NCBI RefSeq assembly: GCF_905171765.1
Contig: NC_053390.1
Coordinates: 309,183,466 to 309,247,465 of the forward strand
Origin: Bufo bufo
Taxonomy: Eukaryota > Chordata > Amphibia > Anura > Bufonidae
DNA: 64,000 nucleotides
Direction: 5' to 3'
The notes under the pieces were generated by a model. That model had not been told where the DNA came from and made no database searches. It saw only the letters and a list, made by a program, of their open reading frames with translations. The position numbers and the translations under genes were made by a program. Numbering within the stretch: position 1 is the stretch's first letter; the number at the start of each line of letters is the position of its first letter. This document shows positions 42,814-53,583 of the stretch, one piece after another.

Positions 42814-43049
42814 TAAGGGTATTAGGAGAAAGCCCTGGGTCTATTCCGTCCTGAGGAAAATCTAGGATCGCCAATATATTGGGCCTAAACTGATCGAACG
42901 AATCTCCACACCAAGAGGCAAATTTCCTCCACACTTTAAAATACGCCTTATTTGGATTCTGTTCCCTGCTAAGGAGTAAGATGGAAACCACCTTATTAGA
43001 TAACCCCAATTTTAAGAGGATGGATTCTTAAGAATCCAGGCCGACATCT

Positions 43050-46000
43050 TTAGGATATTTTTAAATTTGGGTGAAGAATGGGACCCTGATATAACAGATC
43101 AGATCTCAGAGGTAGTAGAAGGGGGGCTTCTATGCAGAGCGACTTTAGTAGTGCAAACCAGCTCCTCTTGGGCCAGAAGGGAGCTATCAAAATCAATGTA
43201 CATCTTTCTCTCTGAAACTTCTGAAGGACCTTGGGAATTAGCGGAATGGGCAGGAATGTGTAAACTAGGCGAGATGTCCAGTCCTGATGAAAGGCATACA
43301 CCGCAGTTGTGAGATCTCTTGGGTTGAGGGAGAAAAACTGATTTATTTGACGATTTTTCTGGGAGGCAAAAAAGATCTATCGATGGCTTGCCCCACTTTT
43401 CTATTATCAGCTGAAATGCTTCTGGGCATAATGTCCATTGCCCCGGGTCCAGAGCGTGACGGCTCAGGTAATCTGCTTTTATATTTAAAGAACCCTTTAG
43501 GTGAACTCCCGAGATTGAGATTATATTTTGTTCTGCCGAAGAAGATGGTGTCTCGTCCCTCCCTGATGTTGAATGAAGAATACTGCTGTTAAATTGTCAG
43601 AATAAATTAGAACGACGGTCTTTCGATAAATGTGATGTTTTCTTCAGAGCTTCCCAAATTGCTTGTAGTTCTCTGAAGTTTGATGATTGTTGTCTTATGA
43701 GGTGTGGCCATTTGTCCTGGTAGATTTCCTGCTGAACCACAGCCCCCCAACTTAGAAGACTGACATCCTGTCACGACCATGGTCATGGTCGTGACTCCGA
43801 ATCCGCAGGCTGTTGCCTGCGGTCTCGTGTGGTTGTTTCAACCACAGGTGAGGGCCGCTTGTATGTTGCCTCACTTGTGGTTGCCGTTTGCAACATGTTC
43901 TTATTATGTACTTGGCAGCATAGCAGCCTGAGCTGTTGCTAGGCAGCTTGCTGTCAAGTGCATGCGGTTACACCTGGTTGGGTGTGTGTGTATGTATGCA
44001 CTTTGTATGTCTGGTGTGCACGAGGTTTATGTAGGTGTGCACTGTGACACTTCCCTTCACTTGTGGCTGCCCGTGGCAACGTGTGTATTGTGTACATGTG
44101 ATGGCAGTGTCTTGGCCTTCTGGCTGTTTCCCAGGACATGGTTGCCTCGCATGTCGTTGCCTGCGGTAACAGCTGCAGTGTGATGTTTATTTGGACACTT
44201 CCCCTTTAAGTGGCTTTTTCCCTTGCCTGGTGTAGGAAGGGTTAACTCCCTTTTTAGTTTGTGAACAGTGTGTGTGTGTGTGGGTGTGGCCACTTGGGGC
44301 TATTTAGCTCCTGCTGGATGCCAGACCCTGAGGGGTACTTCAGCCATGGTTAGCTGAAGTCATCCTCCTGGCTAATACCATCTGTCAGTGAGGGCCACCC
44401 TTGTGGTCATAAATTACGTTACATGGTGTTATGAAGGTGTGTGTGTGTGGTCTCATTGTTATTGCAGCTTATGGTCCTGGGTTCCTGTGTAATGTGTGGT
44501 GTGTGCTGTGTTTGTTTGTGTTCTGGACAGCAGCACTTGCACATGGGTTCCAGGCTTTGTTGTCTGTGGCAGGTGAGTGTGGTGCTTGTTGTATTTACTT
44601 GCCATAAGTTGTTTCTGTTCCCCTTGTAGCTTGGCCACTTTAGACTCCTGTTTCTCCGCGTCCTGGAGGAACGGGCTGTCCACCCAGCTCCTAGCTTAAG
44701 GATCGGCGGAGGGTCAGTAGGGATCCGAGGTTCCAGAGCATGAGCCCTCCTACCTTCAAGGGCGGCTCATGCAGCTAGGAGTCAGGGTCAGATTAGGGAA
44801 GCTCTAGGAGGTGACCTGCGCCCTAATTCTGTGGTCCTGGTCAAGTAGCGACCTACCATCTCCTGGCACCGCACGGCTGAGGGTTTCCCCCATCCTCAGC
44901 CGTGACAGTATGACCCTCCCTCCGGTTCCTCCTGGCATCGCACGGCTGAGGGTTTTCCCCATCCTCAGCCGTGAGACATCCGTCGTGATTACGAGGGGTC
45001 GTTCCTGGTTCCAGTATACTCCCTTCTTTAGGTTGCTATCTATGAGCCACCACTTTAGAGTTTTTTACATTTCTGTCTTTAAAAATCTGTTTGTCTAGGG
45101 TCACTTGTGACCTGTTCCACCTGAATAGAATCAGTTTCTGAAGGGGTCTTAAATGAATTTGAGCCCAAGTTACCGCCAGGATACATAAGGAGAGACCTCC
45201 TAGAATCTTCATTTCTGTCCTGATAGAGCAGAATCTCTTCTTTTTGAATTCTCTTATCTGGTTTTGCAATTTTCCTATTTTGAGAGATGGAAGGAATGAT
45301 CTCTGAGAAACGGAATCCAAAGATATCCCTAGAAACTTTTTCCGTCTGCTTGGGGAAAGGTTTGATTTCTCCCAATTGATGATCCACCCTAACGATTGGA
45401 GGTGGTTTAGAACTATCTGTAAATGGTTTTCTAATACACCTTTGCTGTCCGCTATCACTAAAAGATCGTCCAGATATGGGATGACACTGATTGCTTCTTG
45501 TTTTAATGCTGCTATCACCTCCGCCATGATCTTGGTAAAGATTCTTGGCGCTGAGGAAATTCCGAAACGGAGACATACAAATTGATAATGTTGAATGTGA
45601 CCCTTCGTCTGGATTGCAAATCTTAGGAATTTCCTTGATGTTTTGTGTATCGGGATATGGTAATAAGCATTCCTCAAATCAATTGAGGCCATTACCGCTC
45701 TCTTTTTTATTAATTTTACTGCTGTTCTTAAAGTTTCCATCTTGAACTTCTGATATGTAACATGCTTGTTCAAGGGTTTTAGATTTATTATAATTCTGGA
45801 TTTTCCGCTTGTTTTTTAAAATTAATAGGCGAGAGTAGTAGTGGCCCTCTCCTAGCAGATTTTTCAGGACAGGTTCTATTGCTCCTAATTTTTGTAAATG
45901 TTCTATGCCGATTTTTAAGGTACCTTGCTGAGAGGGAGGAAGAGTGGTAATAACAAACTTTTCTGGAGTGGAAGATTGTAACTCTATACGGTAACCCTCT

Positions 46001-46100
46001 CTTATGATGTTTAGGATTCACGAATTTGATGTTACTTGCTCCCAAGTGCTTAAAAAGGAGCTGAGTCTTCCCCCTACTTGTATGGCATCATTGTTTCGGA
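43050..46100 (-). pseudogene. DIRS element 2 RT and RNase H, interrupted
   Basis: The frame at 45773-45036 carries QKFKMETLRTAVKLIKKRAV, ASIDLRNAYYHIPIHKTSRK, LRFGISSAPRIFTK and the catalytic VIPYLDDLLVIADS box, then LGWIINWEKSNLSPSRRKKF. RNase H and its C-terminal extension continue at 43301-43050 (FWPKRSWFALLKS) after a 1.2-kb insertion at 43769-44974. The upstream RT start near 45960-45780 is in other frames. Confidence 0.85.
43769..44974. mobile_element. Hairpin-ended repeat, copy 1
   Basis: Begins TGTCACGACCATGGTCATGG, a perfect palindrome through GTGAC, and ends in a hairpin (CACGGCTGAGGG facing CATCCTCAGCCGTGA). GACATCC flanks both sides (43762-43768, 44975-44981). The right hairpin is present twice (about 44870-44907 and 44939-44974). 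Internal GAGCATGAGCCCYCYTACCTT and CTAGGAGGTGACCTGC recur in 57837-58674. No coding frame. Superfamily not recognised. Confidence 0.65.
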
Positions 46101-46193
46101 TTAGAGGAGTTGGTATGATGGCCACGAAAATTCTGTCTTTTAGATTTATATCTCTCTTCTGGAAAGCCTTTCTTCCTATCGGTGGCGTTTTCT
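45900..46193 (-). pseudogene. DIRS element 2 gag C-terminus
   Basis: Minus reading ENATDRKKGFPEERYKSKRQ then NFRGHH is the basic gag tail, directly left of the L1 insertion; the upstream part of gag is at 49531 and beyond. Confidence 0.65.
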
Positions 46194-46544
46194 TTTTTTA
46201 AAAAATCAGTTTCTTTTTTTATTGAAATAAACATTACCATATGAATATCATCAAGGAGTCCGTAGTTTTTTGTATAGTCTGACATAAGTACATCAACTTA
46301 CAAAGATATTGGTGTACGCAGACACCCATGACAATTATGGGAAATCAAGATTCATATGAATATTACAGCATTTAAGTACTTGAATATTGTAACTTTTATA
46401 TGAAGTAACGCAATAACACCCTTCCCAACACAACTTGAGCAGAGAGACATCCGTGTCTGTATATTTAAGAATAGTTATACAATTGGGCACCAAAACAGTT
46501 CCGTCTAGCTACAATAGGCCAGCCTTTCGAACATTATACAGGAA

Positions 46545-49520
46545 CTATATGGTTCCCCTGGAAAGGGAGTGTAAGAAGGACATTTGTCCCCGTATACAGT
46601 CTTGAACTAATGCCTGAGACGCTAGTTGCGCTGACTCAACCCACCCCTGCCATAAAGATAGAAACTTATTTGGACATTTTCGTTTAGCATATACTCCCTT
46701 TTCTAATCTCAAAATGATATTCATCCTATTAATAAACTCTTGTTTTGTGGGCGGGGCTTCTCGTATCCAGTGTTTAGCTATTAGTACCCTAGCCTGGAAC
46801 AGGAGTCTATGAATACATAGGGAGTTCCTGTCTCCCAGTCCCGGAGAGTCCAGTATCCCCAGTATACAAACTCTAGGGTCATCGGGTAGACGTATCTGAG
46901 TTGCCATCGTTATAATACGTCTGACATCCTCCCAGTAGGATCGCAATCGTACAAATCATATGGAGCCATGTCGCATCCTCTTCCCCACATCTGGGACACT
47001 TTGAATCTGAATGCGCACCAATTCTAAAAAGAAATTGTGGGGTTCTATATACTCTATTTATAAGGTACAGTTGTGATAGTCGCTGGGATTCACTAACCGT
47101 CAGAGAGGGAGTGAGGGCCAGAATATCTGTCCATTGCTCCTGAGACAACGCTCCAAGATCCTTTTCCCATTTTCCCATTGGACCCTTGCCTTAACGGTAG
47201 TAGAAGAGGAGGAGATATCAATAATATGTCTATATAGCAAAGATATAAGGCCCTTAGTGGAAGAAGCCTTTTAATAACTGTTTAACCACAGGAGGAGAAT
47301 CGAAGATCTGTACACCCTTGGGAAATTGCGTCTGAAATGCATGTCTCAGTTGTAAATACTGGTAGAAAAGTTTGTTGGGTAAGCTAAACTCCTCCTGCAA
47401 CTGCGTAAAGGATTTGAAAACTCCCTCTGATTGAAATTGTCCCAGGAACAATAGACCTTTTCTCTCCCATGGAGAAAAACCTTCCAGACGAAATATATCA
47501 GGCACTTGGGGATTACGCCATAAAGGGGTAGCATCACAAAAACCATTGATACCTATCATACTTTTAAATTTAGACCATACTTTGGTCACTAGAGACAGAG
47601 TAGTGAGCGTGGTCGAGCGCAACGAACCCAATTCCACCGTGGAAATCGGAGCCCTTTGTTTTGTTATGGATGAGATGATAGCAGCCGAAGAATCCAACTC
47701 TTCAGTCTGGAGCCATCCTTTAAAATGTTGCAGCTTGTCTCCCCAGTTAGCTCTTCTGTCAGTTTACCCGGGCAGAATCAAGGTGGTCAGGAAGGGCATC
47801 CTCAGATTTTTTGTCATAGCAATGCGCCAAATAATTCCTCGAGTCTGGCGCTCAACAGAAAGTCTTCTCAGAGTCACTTGGGTTGGGGCTTTGGATTCTC
47901 TGGCGCGCCTGGAAGAACTGGGTGCCGAGGACCAGGGTTCTGGAGTTGCTCACTCTAAACAATGGGAAGCCTGGTACCAGTTCCGCACATCTACAGGTTT
48001 CTCGGGTTGGTTGACCTCAGGCTCTATTACTTAACCTACTCTACATAGTCTGACTGCAATAAAATCTTGTCTGGACGACTAGTACAATACCTCCTCCCCT
48101 TCCCCCTTGATCCTTTGTCTTGTCTTCCCCCCCCCCCCCCCCTTTTTTTTTTTCTTTCATCTTGTATTGATGATTATGGATTGTATCTCTATATGCTGAA
48201 ATAATATGTGATTCAGTAACCTTCTTGTATTGCATATGTCTAAGTTTACTTGGTTTTCAATAAAAACAAATTGAACCATAAAATGTTGCAGCTGGGCAGC
48301 TATGAAATAGAACCATGGATTTGGTAAAGATAGACCGCCCCCCTCTTCACTTTTTTGGAGCGTTGCAATACTTATTCTCGGCTGCTTTTTCCTCCAAATT
48401 AGGGATCTAAAAATCCCTTGCATTTTAAAAAACAACCTTTGTGGAATCCAAACAAGAGTTATGGAGGAGATACAGCAACTGAGGCATAAGTACTATCTTA
48501 ATAAGATTACTGCAACCGATAACTGATAAAGGTAATTTACACCAAATATTAGATTTAGTGACAAATTTGGCAATCAATGGTTCTATGTTTCATTTAATGT
48601 AATCGATCTGAGATGAGGTCACCACCACCCCTAGATATTTAAATCTATCAGCTACTTGTAAGGGCAGGCCTTTAACATCTAATTAGGCTGGAAGTGGATC
48701 AAGTGGAAGAATCGTGGATTTATCCCAGTTAATGGTGGGTCCGGAATAGTTCCCAAATCCAACAATTTCCTGCATTATAGAATCTATGGAGTACTGTAGA
48801 TCCCCTACATATAGTAATAGGTCGTCCACGTATAATGAAACCCTCTCTTCCCGATGATCTAGCTGAAAACCCTGCCAGTATGTCGATGTACGCAACAGAC
48901 AGGCAAGGGGTTCAATGGCAATTGCGAATAGTAAGGGTGACAAGGAGCATCCCTGCCGAGTACCCCTATGTAGAGGGAAATATTCGGACAGAAACCCATT
49001 TGCCCTGATTCTTGCAACTGGAGAATAATATAATAACTGTACCCGGGAGATAAAGCCTTTACCAAAACCCATAGCTGTTAGGACCTCCCATAGATAACTC
49101 CATTCTATACTGTCGAAGGCCTTAGCAACGTCTAGTGATACCACAGCCCGACATCCCCCTGTGTGTATTGGTCTTTGTATATTAAGAAACAGTCTCTTTA
49201 GATTAACGGCCGTGCTTCTATCTGGAATAAACCCAGATTGATATTTGTGAATTATCGGAGATTTAACTTTATTAAGCCTATTGGCCAGTACTTTAGATAA
49301 TATTTTGACATCATGTGGTAATAGTGAGATGGGTCTATAAGATTCGGGTTTGAGTTAAATCCTTATTTGGCTTTGGAATCGCTACCACTATAGCTTCACG
49401 CATAGATGCGGGCAGGATACCAACCTGTAGGGCTTTATTGAATGTATTTAATAGATGAGGAAGGAGACACTCCCTATATCGCTTAAAGAATTCCGCCGGG
49501 AGTCCATCTGATCCTGGAGA
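46545..49520 (-). pseudogene. L1 ORF2 reverse transcriptase and C-terminus
   Basis: Minus frames in order: 49520-49335 (SPGSDGLPAEFFKRYRECLL, ASMREAIVVAIPKPNKD); 49144-48683 (SLDVAKAFDSIEWSYLWEVL, GTRQGCSLSPLLFAIAIEPL and the catalytic VSLYVDDLLLYVGD box); 48435-48290 (IFRSLIWRKKQPRISIATLQ); 47697-47254; and 47178-46545 with CPRCGEEDATWLHMIC, the Cys-rich C-terminal motif. Frameshifts separate the frames. Confidence 0.8.
47736..48278 (+). mobile_element. L1 3' fragment nested in L1
   Basis: Inserted in opposite orientation, flanked by TAAAATGTTGCAGCT on each side (47721-47735, 48279-48293), a 15-bp target duplication. Encodes only the last part of ORF2 (RIKVVRKGILRFFVIAMRQI to a stop at 48032) and a 3' UTR with C- and T-runs and CAATAAAAACAAATTG at the end. 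Confidence 0.85.
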
Positions 49521-49530
49521 TTTCTCATCT

Positions 49531-51100
49531 GTGGCGTTTTCTAAGATCTTGTCTGGATCTGGTCCAATAACAACATATTGGCCGTGAAAGGGAAGGGAAA
49601 TGAGCTTTTTTTTGGCTGTAATATCCCCTGCCCATGCCTTGAGCCATAGAACCTGTCTGGCTGTGTTAGATAAAACTGCAGTCCGTGCTGAAAGTTTTAC
49701 GGATTCAGCCGCAGCATCCGCTAAGAAACTAGTTGCCATTTTTTGTAACGAAATGCTCTCCAGAATCTGTTCTCTCTGCGTTTTATTGATTTAAATGAAT
49801 CTCCAATTGCTCTAGCCACAGATTAAGGGTTCTAGCTACACAAGTAGAAGCCACTCCTGGCTTAAGAAGCGCTGCCGTAGCCCCCCAGGTTTTTCTTAGT
49901 AGGCTCTCTGCTTTGCTATCCATGGGGTCTTTTAATTTGCGCTGAATCTTCAAATAGCAGGGCGGTATTTTTTGCTACCTTAGCCACAGGTGCGTCCATC
50001 CTGGGAATGTATTCCCAATCGGCGCAATCCTCATTGTTAAAAGGCTAGAGCTTCTTGATACCCATAGGAATGAAAGATCCTTTATCTGGCTTTTCCCATT
50101 CTGACTTGATTAACTTTTGAATATTATCTGGAACTGGGAATACAGACTTTCTTTTTCCCCCCAGCCCACCAAATATCTCTTCCTGCACCGAAAGGCTTTT
50201 TAGGCACCTCTGGCTCTAATTGCTTTTATAAGGGTACTTTCACACTAGTGTTTTTCTTTTCCGGCATTGAGTTCCCTCCTAGGGGCTCAAATCCGGAAAA
50301 GAACTGATCAGTTTTGAATGGAGAGCAATCCGTTCAGGATGCATCCAGTTCAGTCTTTTTTACTGATCAGGCTTTTCAGAAAATCGTAGCATGTTGTATT
50401 TTTACCTCCGGCCAAAACTCCGGAACACTTTGACTGAACGCTGGATCCGGCATTTTTCCCATTGACTTGCATTAATGCCGGATCCGGCGCCGTGTGTTCC
50501 ATCAAACCGGATCCGGCTTTTGCATGTTAAAATGTGAAAAAAAAGTTAGTCCATAAATGGCGGATCCGTTTTTTCCAATGCATTTTTTCCTTGTGATCAG
50601 AATCCTGATCAGGATTCAAATGTAATCCGTTTTCATGCGTTTTTCCGGATCTGGCGGGCAGTTCCGGCGATGGAATTGCCCGCCGGATTCAAACAACGCT
50701 AGTGTGAAAGTAGCCTAAGGTCATCAGTGTCACCCGGATTAAATAAGAAACGTTTATATTAATTAACTTCATCAGAAGATGCATATGTTTTTTCATATGT
50801 TTCAAAGTCCGAGCCTTCCAAAACATCAGAATCCTAGTCAGGCACTGGATTGCAACTATAACGGATGATTTGAGGAGGGTTTTTAGGGGGCTGTATCCCG
50901 GGAAGCTAGTGCGGACTGAACTTCTTCTTTAACTAATGTCCTGATATTTTCCAGGAAACTAGAGGATTCAGCTTTTACCACATTAGAAGTACATTCTTTA
51001 CATAAGGGTTTAGCTCCTGTACACATTTTCTTGTCTTTTTAGGAGCTGAAGCTGAATCCTTTTCTCCCTGAAAAGTATAAGGGAGAGAAGGATCAGCTAA
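49531..51100 (-). pseudogene. DIRS element 2 gag, N-terminal and middle parts
   Basis: Minus readings NKTQREQILESISLQKMATS and FLADAAAESVKL, then LKAWAGDITAKKKLISLPFH and DKILENATD, match gag of element 1 (INKTSREQILDSI, FLADASAETI, MKSWSGDITSKMKL). Farther right, IPRMDAPVAKVAKNTA and, near 51030-50980, a Cys-containing start (TGAKPLCKECTSNVVK). Split by the MITE at 50232-50715 and by the L1. Confidence 0.7.
50232..50715. mobile_element. Harbinger-like MITE, 484 bp
   Basis: GGGTACTTTCACACTAG to CTAGTGTGAAAGTAGCC, TAA on both sides (50229-50231, 50716-50718). Internal GGATCCGG repeats like those in 20322-21088. Confidence 0.75.
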
Positions 51101-51840
51101 CCAGGGTATAGGGGTGATACATGTGCCTGATACCAGGCTACTCACAACTACTGTAGATTTGTTGCAGGCTCTGCTCCAGAGCCCAGAGTGATGGGGGCAC
51201 TCATCTGTAAACACTCCTGTCCACCAGCAGACACTGCACTGCTTTCCTCCTGCAGAAAGGATAGCGCTGTCCGGAAGCCATTGAGCAGGTTCTGCAGCCT
51301 TTTATCTCTCCTGTGACCTGCAAGGACCTGTGGCGCCCGGAGATGACATCCGGCTCAGCCCCTAGTGTCTCAGGTCACTAGCCGGAGGGACTGCATCACA
51401 GTGACGCTCTGGCCGCCATCTTCCTTCCCCTCTGCATGTAATCCACTTGGACTGATGCAGGGGGGTATTCGCATGGGACAGCAACCGTCTGCGCCTGTGC
51501 ACAGGACCCAAGAAGAGGAGGGAGAGCCGCACTCCAGATCTGACCTCGGCCTACATTATGTTACATTACATTCACCGGTGGGCCCAAAGAGCCTCCATGC
51601 ACCTCTCCTGCTTCCTATCCTGGTAGGACAGGAAAAACATTGGTGATGGAGGGGAGGGGTGGGATTTAAACCTCTCTGTGTTTTTTCTGTCCTATCGACT
51701 AGGGAAATATATATTTGAAATTTCTACTTTTTGTACTTTAAAGACAACATTGGGAAATGTATTATACAGTATACTGGTGTTATATACTAGTCTGTGATAT
51801 TCCCTTCACTGCCTGGAGTATGCGCCTAAATCGTCATAAA
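51101..51840. other. DIRS element 2 5' leader, right terminus and flank
   Basis: 51101-51708 is the untranslated leader and right inverted repeat of element 2. 51709-51840 is AT-rich flank. No gene. Confidence 0.55.
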
Positions 51841-52056
51841 TTAAAGGGAACCTGTCACCGAAATTTTGTGTATAGAGCTCATCTCAGGGACAGGACTCAT
51901 CTCAGGTTAATTTGCATATGTATCAAATCAGGTTTTTTTTACACAATAAAAGCACACAGAGCTCTGGGGACTGGGTATTGCGGATGTGCTAGCGGCCATC
52001 TAGCAACCCATGTCCTCAGCTCTGTACACAAAATGCCGGTGACAGGTTCCCTTTAA
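51841..52056. mobile_element. TTAA-flanked MITE (AAAGGGAACCTGTCA ends), 216 bp
   Basis: TTAAAGGGAACCTGTCACCG to its complement, TTAA both sides. Shortest of three copies of this family here. Confidence 0.85.
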
Positions 52057-52343
52057 GCACATCCTCCAACAGTCCGTGCTCCTAAACTGCACCTAGGATG
52101 CACCTACATTTCATGTGCCAATCCCACTGACTCCACCCCTTCCCTTCCCTCACCATGTCCCATTCTCGGAAAAGTGGTGAGGGCAGCGTAGAAATGTCAC
52201 TTGCGTATAAATTTAGACACAATGGCGTTTAAAAACTTTTTTACACCAGAAAACTTGCATGGGGCGATTCTAAATTCGCCCTTTTATTTTAGAAAATCCT
52301 TTGTTTCTGTGTCACTGCTTTCGAAGATTCATAACATTTTTAT
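52057..52343. other. Spacer before tandem DIRS-like elements
   Basis: No gene or complete repeat recognised. Confidence 0.4.
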
Positions 52344-53562
52344 TTTCTCGCTTGTATCATTGGGGACACAGAAGACCATGGGGTATAGCTTTTGCCACTA
52401 GGAGGTGACACTAAGCAAAAAAAGTGTTAGCTACTCCTGTCAGCTATACCCTTCCTGCAGACACTGAGCTAATCAGTTTTAGCTTGGTGTCCGTAGGAGG
52501 CAGACATGTTTTTCTGCTTGTCTGCCAAAGCTTTTTTCTTTTTAATTTTTTTTATTCTTTAGGTCTGGGCTACAGGTGGGCTCTAACCACCTGATTTCCC
52601 CACACTTGAGGGGGGAGACCAGTGGGTCCTCAAGCCCGCTACTCGTTCTCCATCTCTGGAAGACAAGGAGGAACAGTGGATCTCAAATCCGCTGTTACCC
52701 GCCAGCAACAGTGTCACCTTGTCTCCTACTTCTAGAAGTCCCCCTGTTACCAGTGTAGACTCCCTCCCCAAGGGGCAGCACACTGAGGAAGGCGACACTG
52801 CTGGAATTGAGGTGGGCAGAAAATGTGTAGGTAGGTATATTACCTACCCTTCCCTGCTGGCTCCCCTTTGTCTGAGCCCCCCTTCTTCTCCTTTTACTGG
52901 GTTCTAGGGGTTAATCTTCCCTGCTGGTTCCCCTTCTGCTGTGTTCTCTCGTGAACACGGGAAAATTTGTTTTTTTCTTCAGAACCTTGGCTCTGTTCCT
53001 GTAGCCTGTGATTCACCGGCCTTCGGTCCCATCTCGTATCCCATCTCCCGTCCCCAGCCCCCTCACCTTCCTCCAGGCCCTGCGGTGCATTTACAGCGAT
53101 CTCATGCCTCCGGGGCAGCCGCTGCTTCTCCTCTGGGCATCGGTACGCCCTTTCCCGGCCTCCTCTGTTTGGGGGGCAAGATCCCCTCGACACTACCGCT
53201 CCCTCCCTGCACCGCTCTCCCAGCTGGAAGCACTTTTGGTCGGCCCACCTGTACGCGAGGCCCCGTCTCTGCGGCCTACTAGACTGCATTCTTCCAGAGT
53301 GTTTTTGGGCGGGGACTGTGCTCTCAGAGTGCAAAACTTTTGCGCCCATATCTTCACTACACCAGCGGCCCACTGAGCTCCGCCCCCAACCTACTGTTTA
53401 ACCCCTTCCTTGCCTCAGAGCTCCTGTGGCTGGGGGAAAAGTGATTTGTTATAACTCAGGAAAGGTTTAATAGGATTGGGGCTCAGTGTAATTTTAACAA
53501 TTAACCCTTGGAGCTCCAGTCCTATTTTGGGCCTAGTTCCCATCGCCCTATAGCACTACAGT

Positions 53563-53583
53563 GGGGCCAGTGGCGCAATGGAT
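53563..53583 (+). other. tRNA-Arg-like 5' half
   Basis: GGGCCAGTGGCGCAATGGAT matches the start of vertebrate tRNA-Arg (acceptor strand, D arm and A box) from recall, then passes straight into the 61-bp repeat. No anticodon or T arm follows. Absent from the equivalent point in element B. Confidence 0.4.

Larger units (their letters stand above)
40860..43040 (-). pseudogene. DIRS element 2 tyrosine recombinase, interrupted
   Basis: Reading minus strand with three MITEs skipped: NKAYFKVWRKFASWCGDSFD (about 42950-42890), SPNTLRVQILAL across the 42.5-kb insertion, KTIFLVAITSVRRVRELQAL (near 41840-41780) with the first catalytic Arg, then HSTRGIAASWAERSSVSLQQ and TFTKHYK just right of 41364. The stretch after the 40.9-kb MITE reads LDFFSSEDMAFRRKVLCAIV. 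Catalytic Arg, HxxR and Tyr are all visible, so the gene was intact in motifs before interruption, though stops occur in the middle. Confidence 0.75.
46194..49530 (-). mobile_element. 5'-truncated L1 inserted in DIRS gag
   Basis: Flanked by GTGGCGTTTTCT on both sides (46182-46193, 49531-49542). Its poly(A) tail appears on the + strand as T-runs next to 46193, with AATAAA on the minus strand near 46225. Remaining ORF2 begins at SPGSDGLPAEFFKRY, so the 5' end was lost on insertion. A second L1 fragment is nested at 47736-48278. Confidence 0.85.
40515..51708 (-). mobile_element. DIRS-type retrotransposon (element 2) with six insertions
   Basis: Minus-strand element of about 5 kb expanded to 11.2 kb. 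Left terminus GAGTATTACACTCGCC; inverted repeats GGTTTAAATCCCACCCCTTC (about 40614) and its complement at about 51650-51670. An ICR lies at 40751-40826. The right terminus lacks about 40 bp present at the left and in the ICR. Insertions: 40931-41356, 41922-42367, 42504-42813, 43769-44974, 46194-49530 and 50232-50715. Gene remains, from right to left: gag, RT-RNase H, recombinase. Confidence 0.85.

Noticed and set aside
49335..49739. Possible novel gag-RT fusion protein
   Set aside because: The join is an L1 insertion breakpoint with a target duplication. Listed only as an observation.
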